Source: Paramyrothecium sp. XJ0827 (lineage: Eukaryota; Ascomycota; Sordariomycetes; Hypocreales; Stachybotryaceae). From it: a stretch of DNA of 64,000 nt. The DNA lies in NCBI GenBank assembly GCA_020881915.1, contig JAJFPB010000001.1, positions 1,860,001 to 1,924,000 on the forward strand, written 5' to 3'. A program made the position numbers and the translations under genes. Shown here one piece after another: positions 19,761 to 32,370 of this stretch. Below the pieces are notes generated by a model. It was not told where the DNA came from and made no database searches. It saw only the letters and a program-made list of their open reading frames with translations. How positions within the stretch are numbered: position 1 is the stretch's first letter; every line of letters starts with the position of its first letter.

Positions 19761-21590
19761 ATGAACATTTTGGAGCCCTCTGTCTCCCAGCACAGCGTGG
19801 GGGAGCTGCACCATGGTCATGGTCACAACTTACACGGTCGTCCCTCGGCCCAGATCCGAGGACTCCAGATTGCCTCCCTCACGCTGGCGTCCATAAGCGT
19901 CGCGTTCGCCATCTTGAGTCATTGCTGGTTTCTGCGCATGAAGAGAGGTTTCCGACATGAGTATGCCCATCGTCCTGGCACCTTTCAATTCCAATTGCTT
20001 TACTGACATGTGTGCTTCCTTAGCCTCATTATGCTGCTCATCCAGAGCGACTTACTCAAAGCGCTGTGGTTGACGATATTCCCTATTTACGAGCTGATTA
20101 ACGGGCCTGTCGAGTCGGCCTCGGCCTTTTGCCAAGCTAGCGGCTTCTTTTTGACTCTCGGCATTGAGGCGTCTGACGTTGCAGTGCTTCTCATCGCCAT
20201 ACACACTGGGTTATACATCTTTCGAGGAGGTAGCGGCCTCTACCCTTACCGACGATACGCCTATGCGGGCTTTGTCGTCACGCCATTGCTTTTGACCTTT
20301 CTCGCTTTCATCAACAAACCAGCCTTTGTCAATACCGGAGAGTTTTGCTACTTACCAACGAAACCCGACTGGTCTAGGCAGGCCTTGAGCTGGGTACCTC
20401 GATACATCATCTTCGTGGCAATTCTGCTCACATACGGTTACATTTATATATACGTTACGGGACTAATGAACAAGTTCAGTGCAGTGGGAAAGAACAGGGA
20501 TGCGGAATACCAACAGATGGGGAGGCGTCGTTTGCGGCGGAACGGCACTGGTACACTGCCGCCGACGCCGCAAATTTTATACCACGGACTTATCCCTTCC
20601 ACGCCATTGTCCGAAGCGTCCAGCTACGGGCGCATTGATCGACAGGACTCGGTGTCGACTCTCGGCTCCGTGTACTTGTCACCAGAAACAAGAAGACAGT
20701 CACTAGCTAGGGATGACGGACAGCCCATTGAAACGATCGAACAGGGTGTTGAGTGGAACATACCAAATTTTAGTCGCCCTCGCGCATCAACCTTCAACTG
20801 CGAGACGTTTGAGCTGGACCCGAGGAGCACCGTCACCTCGAAGGACCAGCATACGATTAAAATACCCTCGCAAAGCCACACGAGGAGTCTCGAACCGTCG
20901 CCTACATCATCCATCTCCACCACGAAACTTAGACAGAACTCAAAACCAGAACGCAGCTTCTGGACAAGATCGAGAGTGCACTCAGGAGCTGTGCGGTCTC
21001 GATCAACATCTCTGCCAAACATCCTTGCCATGCTTCGCAGCGGCCCTCGCAGCTCAGTATCGTCGACAAGCACCGTGCTGCCGCCGCCATTATTCGAATC
21101 AACAGGCATGGCCGAAAACCGTATAAAAATTCGACGACAACTTCGACAGCTTTTCATCTATCCACTTGTATATCTTGCTGTCTGGTTTATTCCATTTGTG
21201 TCCCACATCAAGGGAGAAGACAGCAACGGCTCTCCCCACGTGCTGGCCATGATCAGCTTACTGAGCTTGTGCTTTCAAGGCACGGCAAACGCGTTGGTTT
21301 TCTCGGTCAAGGAGAAGCCATGGCGACACTCGGGAAGACCTCGGGGGTGTCATTGGAGGTCTTGGCGCAGATATAACGCTCAGGAATGCGTCAACAACAA
21401 CGTGGGTCGGACGCGGGAAGAGATGCTGGTGGACGGGAGGATTGCGAGGAGACGCAGAGACGAGGAACTCGCCGAGAGACAAGTGCAACACTTTACGGAT
21501 CGTAGGCCGACCCGAGATTGGTGGGAGCGCCTGCAGGCCTCGGTGGACGACTTGAACGACTTGAATCACCTGATTGAGAGAGCGACTTGA
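19761..21590 (+). CDS. Git3-type G-protein-coupled receptor (GPR1-like nutrient receptor)
   Basis: Two exons, 19761-19960 and 20024-21590, give 588 residues; the 63-nt intron splits codon 67. Seven hydrophobic segments are visible: about 35-57, 68-90, 100-134, 146-164, 190-214, 443-463 and 471-492. The third intracellular loop is very long (about 216-440) and rich in Ser, Thr and Arg. The C-terminal tail is basic. EFCYLPTKPDWSRQALSWVP before TM5 and FIYPLVYLAVWFIPFVSH in TM6 are characteristic of the Git3 and Git3_C families. These plasma-membrane receptors sense sugars or amino acids and signal through a G-alpha subunit to the cAMP-PKA pathway. The ligand cannot be told from sequence. The first ATG of the open frame is used; the extracellular N-terminus of about 34 residues is His-rich. 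Confidence 0.88.
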
Positions 21591-22022
21591 TCGAGGGTGC
21601 TGGAGGCACGCAAAAACTTTCTTTTGAACTTGAGACAAGGGGGCTTTTCACATTATGACGATACCAATTTCTTATGAACTGGGGATGGGGATATTTCATG
21701 AATAACGCATTATGGCAACATTATCTGGGGCGCTTGGGATTGCTTTACAATATTTGGGCCTATGGGGTACAGGGCACAATGGACTCACCGAATCTGGCGT
21801 TACCGAGGTAGAATGCACGAGCGACGCCGCTCATGGCAATGATCTAACACCTGCTTAAATACGCATAATCAATTCTTGTGTATCGAAAAACGCAACATTG
21901 CTCCCAATCCATCCAAAATGCTTGAAACGTCTCTCGTGATGAACATCTGCTCGAATATGTCTTTAATCATGTACAGTAGAGATGCTGCCAGTGCCGGCAC
22001 CCTCTGGCAGCCAACGACAGAC
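21591..22022. other. spacer between convergent genes
   Basis: AT-rich sequence between the 3' ends of the GPCR gene and the amidotransferase gene. I see no gene. Confidence 0.5.
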
Positions 22023-22851
22023 CTAACCCTCACGCAAGAACTTGAGGAACGCTCGGCCAATGGCGATTCCGTCGTGGTGGATCGGCGCACGGCCAATGGC
22101 CTCGTTGAAGACGTCGTCGGGGAAGATGCCGACCTTGTGGCGGTTGGTGAGGATCTCGGTGATGATCTCGTCGGTGAATTCGGGGTGGCCCTGTACGGTG
22201 AGGTAACGGCCCTGGGAGTAGAGGCCCTGGATCTCGCATTGGGAGTTGGAGCCGAGGAGCTCGGCGCCCTCGGGGACGGTCAGGACGGCATCGGTGTGCA
22301 TTTGCTGGATCGACTGTAGTTGAGTGTGAGCAGCGGTGAAGACGAAGAACCAAGGTCAAGGCTTGACGACTTACCACCTCATCCTTGTCAGCTCCGAGAC
22401 CAAGCACCTCCTTGCCCTTGGGCGTCAAGTTGAACTTGGTCACGGCAACCTCCCACCCCTTCGGGTTCTTGGACACCTGTGCGCCCATGGCCCTCCCCAC
22501 GATCTGGTGCCCGAAGCAGATGCCCAGGATCCTGATGCGCCCGGTCTCGAGGGCCTTGCGCGTGTACTCGACGAGGTCCTTGATCCACTGGTCGTCGTGC
22601 CAGGCCGTGTGGCGCGAGCCCGTGATGAGCAGGGCGTCGACGTCCTCGAGGGCAGGGTACGACTGCGGGTCGTTGACGACGTCGTGGGCGGTGATGGAGG
22701 CGTGCTCGCGCAGGGCGTCGGGCCCGCCGGCAGAGGCGGCGAGGAGGGCTTTGAAGACGCCACCGTAGCCGCCGAACCTCGCCTGGGTTTTGGGCTGGGG
22801 GGTGTCGGCCTCGAGGATGGCGAGGCGGAGGGGTTGTGGCGCGGAGCCCAT
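22023..22851 (-). CDS. class I glutamine amidotransferase-like protein
   Basis: Two exons, 22851-22375 and 22313-22023, give 255 residues; the 61-nt intron has GTAAGT and ACTACAG ends and is in phase 0. The protein is a single GATase1 domain. The nucleophile elbow GICFGHQ carries C112, and QGHPEF supplies H202 and E204, so the triad is complete. LLITGSRHTAWHDD (about 74-87) is the oxyanion-side loop seen in the yeast YLR126C group of stand-alone amidotransferases. Such proteins hydrolyse gamma-glutamyl amides; the physiological substrate is not clear, and it is not GMP synthase because no synthetase domain is present. It is divergent from the exopolyphosphatase gene across 648 bp. No organelle signal is apparent, so it is probably cytosolic. 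Confidence 0.88.
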
Positions 22852-23499
22852 GTTGGATGGATATCAAGCAGGTGTCTGCCACGAGAGAGGTATAAATAGA
22901 AATCGGTTCCTGGGGCTGACGTGCGTAGGGACTGAGATTGTAGGATTCCCAGGTCTTGGTTGGCGGAGGTGTAAATGGGAAGATAGGCGATCGATATCCT
23001 AGGGGCCCCTCCAAGCGGTGGTGACAGACCAGGTACGGGGCCGCCCTTCCTTTTACCTTACAGGCGCCGTCGACGGGCTTCCGACAACGGCATCTAGCGG
23101 CGTTGCGGCGGGGCAGCATTCCCGGGCGTCGGTTGGTGGGCGTATCGATACTCTGGATTCTGGACCCCTTCTTTGAGCAGCGACGCGGTGCACTAAATTT
23201 GGCAGGGTGACTATTTGTGTTGCTGCCATTGGCCACCCGCCAGGCAGCGCTCGGTGCCCCGCCGGCCCTGGGGCGGGCTGCCCACCGAGGCCAAGCCATG
23301 CCGCCTGGTGGGAGCCGCTGTCGTCACTGTAACCATCTTCAACACCGTCGGCTATTAATTTGCACGGACGCCGAGTGGGTTAATAAGTACGACTGTAGCT
23401 TCTCCTAGACTGACCGTACTCGGTTTGCAGCAACACAGGGATAAGCGCGTTGCCTGCTGTTCCGTAGCGGCCATCGGAAAATCAGATATTTCATCAAGA
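22852..23499. promoter_or_regulatory. shared promoter region of amidotransferase and exopolyphosphatase genes
   Basis: 648 bp between two start codons on opposite strands. Frames in it are shadows. No specific factor site could be assigned. Confidence 0.4.
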
Positions 23500-24734
23500 A
23501 TGGCGCCGAGGCTTTCACTCAAGTCCTTCCTGGCCTCCGCGAGGAGTGCTCTGGCCGCTCCAGCTGCGCAAAGGAAGCTTCCTCTGACGTTTGTTGTTGG
23601 CAATGAAGCTGCAGGTAAGAAACTTGCATCTCGCAACAGCGTGCACTCACTGACGGCTTCTGCCAAGATCTCGACTCGTTATGCTCAGCCCTCGTCTTGG
23701 CTTACATCCGCTCTCACTCCCCTCCCAAGACCCTCCACATCCCCCTATCCAACATCCCCAGGGCCGACCTCGCCCTGCGCACGGAGATGACCGCCGTGCT
23801 GAAGCACGCCGGTCTGAGCCCTGCCGATCTCATCACCCTCTCGGAGCTGCCTACCCTGAAGCCAGAGGAGACGCGCTGGCTGCTCGTGGACCACAACTCG
23901 CTGACGGGGCAGCTTGCTCAGTTCTCGGGACAGGTCTTTGGCTGTATCGACCATCATGTGGATGAAGGCTCTGTCGCGCCGGACGCGCAGCCCAGGGTTA
24001 TCGAGCCGTGTGGCAGCTGCATGAGCTTAGTGGTGCAGGAGAGCCGAGCAGCATGGGACGCGCTCGTCAAGGAGGCAGAGACGGACAGCGAGGATGCCGA
24101 AGAGCTTAAAAGTCTAGCCAAGATTGCCTTCGCGCCGGTGCTCATCGACACCGTTAACTTCACCGCCTCCAACAAAGTCAAGGACAACGATGTCCACGCC
24201 GCGAGCTACCTCGACACCAAGGTCCAGGACGACGGCGCCTTCCAGCGCGACGCCTACTACAAGGAGATCGCCGCCGTGCAGGAGGACATCTCGCAGCTCA
24301 GCTTCCGCGATATCTTCCGCAAGGACTACAAGGAGTGGACTGAGGACGGCACCCTCCTCGGCGTCAGCTCCGTACCCCAGAACTTCGAGTACATGGTGAC
24401 GCAGGCGGGCGGCGCCGACGCCCTGGTCGCGGCGCTGGCGAGCTGGGCCGAGGAGCGGGGGCTCGACGTCGCGGGCGTCATGACGGCCGCCAACTCGGAG
24501 GGCAACTTCGAGCGGCAGCTGCTCGTCCGTGGCGTTTCGGACGAGGGCGCCGCCGCGCTCGAGAGGTTCGTCGGCAGCGCGGGCGGGCTGCGGCTCGAGC
24601 CGTGGCGGGGCGGCGAACTCGACGGCGAGGGGGGCCGGCGGCGGGCCTGGCAGCAGGGCGACCTGGCGTCGAGCCGGAAGCAGGTCGCGCCGCTGCTGCG
24701 GGAGGCGATGAAGAAGATCAAGGCGAAGGCGTAG
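23500..24734 (+). CDS. ppx1: exopolyphosphatase (PPX1-like, DHH family)
   Basis: Two exons, 23500-23614 and 23668-24734, give 393 residues; the 53-nt intron splits the aspartate of the first DHH-family motif. The enzyme removes terminal phosphate from inorganic polyphosphate in a metal-dependent reaction. Motifs in order: VVGNEAADLDSLCSAL (about 32-47), LLVDHN, the signature IDHHVDEG, IEPCGSCMS and VLIDTVNF. The DHHA2 domain follows in the C-terminal half. The first 28 residues are basic and alanine-rich (SLKSFLASARSALAAP) and could target mitochondria, which would fit the dual location known for yeast Ppx1, but I cannot settle it. Length agrees with yeast Ppx1 (about 397). Confidence 0.92.
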
Positions 24735-25024
24735 AGGTAGCGCCTGGTTATGATGAAAGTATATCCATCATGCAAGATATATATTGCAACGTGTCACTCT
24801 GCGGCAGACAACTGCCCACACTGATCATGTAAAATATGCAAGAAAGAAAGATGGCAGCCAATGGAAAGACTTAAATAACAAGTTCTTATTGTACAAGATG
24901 GTACACTATGTACGCGCGATATCATACATCAATACGTCCAAGGATCCATGATTGTGAGGTTACACACAACGTAGCCTCATCAAGGTACTACTAATACACA
25001 GAAACTCGCCTACGACAAGCCGAA

Positions 25025-26896
25025 CTAGTGAAGACGCTCTCTCGCGGCACGCGCTTCCATTGCCACGGCCTCCTTGTGCAGCTGCTCCACCTCCCGCAAC
25101 ACCTTGAGAACCTCTCGCTGGTTCCACCTTCGCACGCCAAACACACCGTCCTCCTCGTTGGGAGGGCCTTGCAGCAGCATAGCCTCAGCTGCAGGGTCCG
25201 CAACGCGGATGCACTCCTTGAGCGAGTCATAGACAGAGCCCGTGGGGAAGATGGGGGGGTCTTCCCTCAGCATCTCCAGGTACACCCAGCGCAGGGCGTC
25301 GGTGCATAGCTGCGAGCTGCCAGTGGCGGCCATGACGCGATAGGCTAGAACGTACTGGTCCGGTGACCGTTGCTGGTTGAATCGTGTTGGTGTGCGGAAG
25401 ACGTCCCAGAACCTGTCCCAGTCTGCGCGCTGGGCGTGCGCGGCCATTAACCGCAGAACTTGGGTTGACTCCAAGGGCTGGTCGAGTTCTCTGAGAAGGT
25501 ATTCTAGGTTTTCATGCGCACGCTGCAGTTCGGAGCCATACTCCGGGCACGTCACGATGGACTCAATCATCGTCACTAGCATGTCCTTGGAATAAATGGT
25601 CATGCCCCGCTCCTGAGCCGTCAACAACAGCTCGTCAAGCATCTTTAGGCGTTTCGACGCTGTCGTGCCGTCAGAAGGCGCGCGGAAGATTGCTGAGATT
25701 ATGTCAGGGAGTACTTCTTCGCGAATGGGCAGGCCAGCTACCTGTATTTCATGAAGCTGCTTCTGCCACTGTTCCACTCCGGACGAGATAGGTTCAGTGG
25801 CCGCCGTCGAGTTGTCTTGCTGTCTTCCATGCGCCGGGCTAGGTATAGGCGACAGCCGTCGGGCCATGGTAGAAAAGCTTCGGTGTCGCTCCGAGGCATT
25901 CTTCATAGCTTGCCACTGAGTTGCGGCGAAACCACCGGGCAGCTGCACCTTGGAGGCAACTAAGGCATCGAGGTCCGACCTGCTCGCCGGTGCGTCGCCG
26001 TTGATCTTCTTTGTCTGCTCCAGGCTCTTTTTGAGCACACCCTGCCACAGACTTTCCAAATCCAGCTCAGCACGCCTGGCTTCCGTCATGCATTGAACGA
26101 CAATGGTGGTTCCGGTCGGAGTAGTGCCAAACCCGGAGAAACGGCCACTCTCATCAAAGCTGACAGCCTCGCCAGCATCATTGGAATGGGTCGAGAAGTT
26201 GACGCAGATCCAGCCTGTGGAAATACCATTGTCTCCACCAGGTACTATGGCGGTGTTGGTACCCAGAAGCTTGGCTTTCTTCCTAAGTCTTCGCAGTTTC
26301 GTTTTCAGCTCTCCAGGGCCAATCAGGCCGTCCGCTTTCGCATTGACTTTGTAATTCCGTCGCAAGAATCGCACAAAGCGCCCAGATGACACATGCAAAT
26401 GCCTTTCGCTACGGGCCGTGCCGAAAAGCATGATGAGGTTGGGTCCAAGAGCTGCCGGGGGATCGATATCACGTAGGTCCAGCATGGCCAGGTCATCAAG
26501 GCCCATGTCCTCGTAGACATACTTTAACATCGGCTCGAGTAAGGCAGGGGCATCTTCGGGGATACTGGGCAGTTCGGCCTTGTGGTCGCCGGCGACATGC
26601 CTCGGCGGATCAACTTCGAGGAACCATGGCGTGTCTGCCAGAACCTCCTCTTCGACTTGCGTGAGGGCTTCGTTCGATCCACTGTTCGACTCTTGCTTCT
26701 CTACATTCGATTCGGTGGAAGGGGCATGTGAGTCCGTTGACAAAAGTCTTCGTGGAACTAGAGCTGGCACCCGTGCTGGTTTTAGCTGCAACGGCAAGCT
26801 TCGATTGGTCGGCGCAGACGTCGAAAGTACAGCCCGAAGAAGGGCACCTCGACAGGTGCGGCAGCCAAGCGCTGTGACGGCAGGACGAGCAATCAT
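25025..26896 (-). CDS. atp25: ATP25, mitochondrial ATP synthase assembly / OLI1 mRNA stability factor
   Basis: Intronless, 623 residues. The N-terminus (about 1-50) is Arg/Ala/Ser-rich with almost no acidic residues, a mitochondrial presequence. Residues about 117-184 form a ribosome-silencing-factor (RsfS/Iojap-like) domain, including LAMLDLRDIDPPAALGPN and GTARSERHLHVSSGRFVRFL. A linker and a helical C-terminal half (about 345-623) match the fungal ATP25 part that in yeast stabilises the mRNA of ATP synthase subunit 9; in yeast the protein is cleaved into the two halves. It acts in the mitochondrial matrix at the ribosome. The gene is divergent from RPO41 across 463 bp, an unusual pairing of two mitochondrial gene-expression factors. 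Confidence 0.9.
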   Translation of the reverse strand: MIARPAVTALGCRTCRGALLRAVLSTSAPTNRSLPLQLKPARVPALVPRRLLSTDSHAPSTESNVEKQESNSGSNEALTQVEEEVLADTPWFLEVDPPRHVAGDHKAELPSIPEDAPALLEPMLKYVYEDMGLDDLAMLDLRDIDPPAALGPNLIMLFGTARSERHLHVSSGRFVRFLRRNYKVNAKADGLIGPGELKTKLRRLRKKAKLLGTNTAIVPGGDNGISTGWICVNFSTHSNDAGEAVSFDESGRFSGFGTTPTGTTIVVQCMTEARRAELDLESLWQGVLKKSLEQTKKINGDAPASRSDLDALVASKVQLPGGFAATQWQAMKNASERHRSFSTMARRLSPIPSPAHGRQQDNSTAATEPISSGVEQWQKQLHEIQVAGLPIREEVLPDIISAIFRAPSDGTTASKRLKMLDELLLTAQERGMTIYSKDMLVTMIESIVTCPEYGSELQRAHENLEYLLRELDQPLESTQVLRLMAAHAQRADWDRFWDVFRTPTRFNQQRSPDQYVLAYRVMAATGSSQLCTDALRWVYLEMLREDPPIFPTGSVYDSLKECIRVADPAAEAMLLQGPPNEEDGVFGVRRWNQREVLKVLREVEQLHKEAVAMEARAARERLH

Positions 26897-27359
26897 TCTG
26901 GGTTTGTTATGAAGGAGAGAACTTTTTGCCGGATGCCATCTTGTCGCCTGAGCTGAGGTAGATGAACAGCCAGAGCTCCACAGAATTTCTTTTCCCTAAA
27001 TCTCGGGTCGGGTGGAGCTCCCCGGACAAGGGTGGGTGGCCAGTGCACGTGACCCTCCTGAATGGGCAATTTTCTAGGCGACCTCGGGTGGAGCTGATAG
27101 TGGAATTTGAGGCGGCGAAAATTTCGTGAGCTCTTCTTCTTCTGGCTTGCACTCGCCTTATCTCTCCCTCCCGTTCCTCAGCCAATTTGTACACTATTCT
27201 GAGGGTTGAGGGTTGAGCAAAAATCTTCTTTAACGCTTCTTAATACCTTTCCCCTCTGCATCTCGCCTTCTATGCTTTAATCTACTCATTCTTAGCCGAT
27301 TCGGTACACCACACTCCTTTCCAACGGCTACGCGGAATCTCCGCAACAGCCTAGTTCAG
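26897..27359. promoter_or_regulatory. bidirectional promoter region of ATP25 and RPO41
   Basis: 463 bp between two divergent start codons. A CACGTG E-box lies at 27046-27051, roughly midway, and the RPO41-proximal side is pyrimidine-rich. bHLH factors of the Cbf1/USF type bind CACGTG; their use here is inference. Confidence 0.5.
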
Positions 27360-30300
27360 ATGCTTTCTCAACACGCACGGAACGGCGCGTCTGTCCGTCG
27401 AATCGCCTCCCTCCGCTCACTCAGGTCCTCGACAAACCCTTCGATACCTCAGACGCGCTCTACTACCTTTGTGAGGAGCTATGTCGTCTCCAAGATCTAC
27501 CGGCCGCATCGGCGGCTAGGGATGGAATCCCGCCCAAGTTTCTTGTTGCAGGAGCGAAGTCTCGCCACAGCTGTCGACGACTTCAAGTACGATGGCCTCT
27601 CTTTCAGTCAAATGCGAACACCATCAATACCACCCTTCCAGTCCTCCACGCCTCGAATTCATAGCCCTTCCAGTTTCGACCCCTCATCGCTGTTGACGAT
27701 ACCACAACCGATGACTGCTCGACAAGTCACCCGTATCAACACCCACGGTATTCCCGGTGATACGGAGGACATGCTTCCCGTTTTCGATGCATGCATCCGA
27801 GTCGGAAAGTTGGACAGGGCGGCGCTGGTTCTCAAGCGATTCAATGCGCTGGGCCAACTGTCTGGCGAGGAGCGCATCTTGCTTCACAACCAATATCTCC
27901 GAGCTTCCCTGCAGCAGATGCGCACGACTCCCGACCGCCAGCAGGCCGAGCAATTGCACAAATGGTACGAGCTGCAAATTCGAGGACAGGGGCTGCCGCA
28001 TACTGCTGAGACGATCGCCTGCATGCTCAAGGCCTCGCTCCTCTCTGAGAGAGGCACCCGGCTCAATCGACTTGTCCTGCGTTACATGGGCATGGTACCG
28101 GGCGAAGCTGGTCTTCAAGTCCTTAGCATGGCTGATGTTCTAAGCGACGAGGATTTGGCAGTGATTACCGACATTTGCCCGACGTACAATTTCGTCGCCG
28201 AAGCTGAAGAAGTGGAGGTTGACTTGGTGGATTCCACTGAAGAGATTGATGAAAGCGAACTCGAATTCGAACCCATCGCGGGTTCTGCCGCTGTACCCGA
28301 GCTTGTACCAACACCTCAACGTGGCCACGGCCTCAGCAGTCTCAAGCGGGGCCTCCAATTCTTGTCCGAGTTGCAAGACGCAGACATCTCGAAGCTGTCA
28401 GAAACCGAGCGCCAAAAGATTCAGATTCAACTCGAACGGGATTCCATTACGACAGCAATCGAGAAGTGGCGACTAGACAACAAGAATTTGCAAAAGGTCG
28501 GCGTTAGCACTGCTCTGAGCGCATCGTCACACGAGGGCTCTCTGTCCGCCAATCTTGGATCATGGCTCGAGGGGATGGTGGTGAAGCTGAAGGAAGAGTT
28601 TGCTCTCATCGACATGTCGGAAAGCAAAACTGTCAAGTCTGATCAGGACCTAGCTCGATGTCTCTATGGGCCTCTGCTCCAGCAATCAGACCCCTCTCGA
28701 CTAGCGGCTGTGACTATTCTCTCCGTCATGAACGGTGGCACTGCCGATGGTGCTGATCGCGGTATTGCCGTGGGCAAATTGCTGAGCGGCATCTCTCGCC
28801 TGGTCCAGGAAGATCTGCAGCTTCAGCAGAGGACGGCATCTAAGAAGGCACAACGACGCAAGGTTGAGCTGGCTAAGAAGGCCGCCAAACAAGCTTCAGC
28901 GGAAGATGCTGTGCCTTTAGAAGCCACAGCCCAAGCTGAATCTGAGTACATCACGCCTGATAGCGAGGTTGAAGCCAATCTTAAGGACACCGTGCAGGAG
29001 CCATGGTCGATGCAGCTTCGTGCTCACGTCGGCTCTATTCTCCTGAAAACTCTTATTGAGACTGCCAAGATCAAGGTCACCATCGAACACCCAACAACAA
29101 AAGAAATGGTCAGCCAGCATCAGCCAGCCTTTACTCATACACAGCAGCCTCGAAGGGGCAAGAAGATTGGTATGGTGTGCTTCAACCCCCACCTGGTGTC
29201 TAAACTCAAGCGTGAGCCTGTTGGAGACTTCCTCGCCAAGCATCTGCCCATGATTGTACAACCGAAGCCCTGGAAGCGTTTCAACGAGGGCGGATTCATG
29301 GCGAGCAAGGTTCGACTTGTCCGTGTGAAGGACGGTGATATTGAGCAGAAGCTATACACCACAGCAGCAATCAAGCGTGGCGATATGGACCAAGTTTTCA
29401 AAGGCCTGGACGTTCTCGGAAAGACGGCTTGGAAAATCAACAAACAGACTTTGGATGTGATGATCGAGGCCTGGAACTCCGGAGATGCCATCGCCAACCT
29501 ACCAGCTCTTGACCCACAACTCGAAATTCCAACTGAGCCTGATTCTTCTGCAGACCCGCTCGAACATCGTGCTTGGGCTCGCGCTGTCAAAGCTATCGAA
29601 CACGAACGATCAGGCTTGCACTCCGAGAGGTGTTTCATGAACCTGCAGCTCGAGATTGCTCGAGCTCTCCGCAACCAAACGGTCTATTTCCCCCACAATG
29701 TCGACTACCGTGGCCGCGCCTACCCCATCCCGACTTATCTCAACCATATGGGAGCTGACCATACTCGAGCTATCCTTAAATTTGCAAAGGGCAAGGAGCT
29801 TGGTGCTAGGGGCTTAAGATGGCTCAAGATCCACCTTGCCAACGTCTACGGCCTCGACAAAGTCAGTTTTGACGAGCGTGAGGCATTTGCCACGGAGAAC
29901 TTGGATAAGATCAGGGAATCGGTAGCAAACCCTCTGAAGGGCAGCCGTTGGTGGCTCCAGGCCGAGGACCCATGGCAATGCCTTTCCGCCTGCTTTGAGC
30001 TTGCTGCAGCCCACGAGCTTGAAGACCCCACCAAGTTCGTTTCGAGCCTGCCTGTGCACCAGGATGGAACCTGCAACGGACTTCAGCACTATGCTGCTCT
30101 GGGCGGAGACTCATGGGGTGCTAAGCAGGTCAACCTGGAGCCCGGCGACAGACCAGCCGATGTTTACACTGCTGTAGCAGATCTTGTCAAGAAGGCGATT
30201 GTCAAGGATGCAGAGGACGGCGATCCATTCGGCAAAATCCTCAATGGCAAGATCACCCGTAAAGTCGTGAAGCAAACAGTCATGACAAACGTCTACGGCG

Positions 30301-31634
30301 TGACGTTTGCCGGCGCAAAGAAGCAGGTGTGCAAGCAAATTGATGCTCTCTATCCTAACCTTCACAAGGAGTGCGGAATCCCGCATCTTCTTCTCTCGAC
30401 CTACATCGCTAGGCACATATTTAACGCTCTGGCCACCATGTTCCGTGGTGCTCACGATATCCAGGATTGGTTAGGTCAAATTGGAGGACGAGTTTGCCGT
30501 GCTTTGACCCCTGCTCAGATTCAGCAAATCGCGGATGAGTACGACGCTGAAAAGAACCCTCCATCTGGAAAGTCCGGCACCCGAAGAAGCTCAGCCAAGG
30601 GCCTGAAGACCGGAACAGAAGAGCTGGCAGCGCAGTTCAGGTCAACATTGGTTTGGACTACCCCTTTGCGGATGCCAGTTGTTCAGCCCTACCGTAAGAG
30701 CGCTTTGAAGGAAATTCGCACCTGCATGCAGGGCTTCGTGTATCCTGTTGGTGACCAGACCGACCCTGTCAATCGACGAAAGCAGCTGCAAGGCTTCCCT
30801 CCAAACTTCATCCACTCTTTGGACGCTAGCCACATGCTGCTCTCTGCACTGCAATGTGACTCTCATGGCCTTGACTTTGCTGCCGTGCACGACTCCTTCT
30901 GGACCCACGCCGCCGACATTGACGTGATGAACGGGTGCCTGCGAGAGGCGTTCATCCAAATCCACGAGGAGAATGTTGTCGGCCGTCTTGCCGCCGAATT
31001 TGAGGCTCGTCACAAGGGATCAGTGTACCTGGCGCACATTGACCCAGACAGCGCGGTGGCCAAGAAGATCAAGGAGCTGAGGGCGAACAGCAAGCTCAGC
31101 CCCAAGGAGGAGTTATTGCTGGAGTACAAGCGCACCACGCTCAAGCTCTCGGGCAATCCTTGGGATCTCGAGGCTGCAGAGAGGATCGTGACCCCTGCGT
31201 CTGTGTATGAAGAGATGGCAGCAGATGAGGAGGACCTCATGATCAAGGAGGACGCAAAGGATCTGGCGCTTGGCCAAATTCCCGAAGGAGAGGCAAACGT
31301 GGAGCTTGTGGCGTCAGACGGAGAGATCCCAGAGGATCTCGCGCGTGAGGAGGGTGATGAGGAGCTTGCCTCAGCCGATGACCCTGCCTCATACAACAAG
31401 CAGTTTCTTGAAGACATGAAGATGTCCAACTTTGAGATCAAGATGCTGAGACCTCAGAAGAGGAAGCCGAAAAAGAAAGCACCTTTGCCGGTCTGGCTGC
31501 CGTTGACAATCCCAGCCATTCCACAAAAGGTCAGTTTATGAAGAATCCGAACATGCCAGAACGACGACTAACGTATACCTCAGGGTGACTTCGATGTGAC
31601 GCGTCTGAGGGAGAGCAAGTACTTCTTCTCTTAG
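27360..31634 (+). CDS. RPO41: mitochondrial DNA-directed RNA polymerase (RPO41)
   Basis: Two exons, 27360-31529 and 31584-31634, give 1406 residues; the 54-nt intron (branch GACTAACG) lies 17 codons before the end and its removal restores the canonical ending SKYFFS. This is the single-subunit, T7-like polymerase that transcribes mitochondrial DNA. Residues 1-80 are a presequence and variable region, followed by the N-terminal extension with PPR-like helices. The palm motifs are intact: motif A HQDGTCNGLQHYAALG with D902, motif B RKVVKQTVMTNVYG with K971 and Y979, and motif C HDSFWTH with D1178. An acidic insert of about 70 residues lies after motif C, before the terminal thumb-side segment. 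The open frame without the last exon would end in VSL, which is not the family ending. Length is typical of filamentous ascomycetes. Confidence 0.97.
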
Positions 31635-32370
31635 GATGTTGCTGTTATTTCTGTTCTTACATGTGTATCAATATCTGTATGGAAGGCGTAAGATTTGGGC
31701 GAGCTTTGCTTGTAGCATTGCATTTTCGAACGGCGTTTATGGGCAAGCGTCATACACAATCCAGGGCTCTGGGTTCACAAAAGAAGAAAGGCGTCGGTCC
31801 GATGATAAATGGACATGTTGCATTATACTGTAGATTTGAGCTGGTTGGCGGGATGGTGTATTCTTGATGTACGAACTGTTGGATAGAGTGGGATGATGGA
31901 GTATATATTCTAATGGCGCTGCTCCTGTTGGGTATCTGGCAGCGGCGTGCCTCACATTAACAAAAAGAAAGAAATCAAGAACAATTCTCACTTACTAAGT
32001 TTGAGTGGCTGTCAAGCGAGTGATGAAATGAGTGTTGCACACTGGATCGAGATGCAACATCGCTTTGGCCGGTTGAAGCAGTTTCATGCACAATAGTCTT
32101 TGCAAGAGAAACTTTCCAACCAAAGCCTTGATTGGCATTGGGGTTCTGCAAAAGTCAAAGTCTGCATGCATCAGGCGACCTAAGGTAGGCATATAAGCTT
32201 GCGGGAATGCTCTCATTGACTTTGCTGAGATCCGCAGACTGGAGGCTGCGTGGCCCGTATCACAGGCACGGAGGCCCAACAGAAAACGGCCATGATCCTG
32301 ACCAGACCGGGTAGAGAGAGACAGGAGCAGGCGTCGATCACGCGGCCTAATTCGGAACACAACTCGAAAG
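31635..32370. other. region downstream of RPO41 without a gene
   Basis: Contains the RPO41 3' end and AT-rich sequence. A minus-strand frame at 31995-32468 has no protein-like features. Confidence 0.4.
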
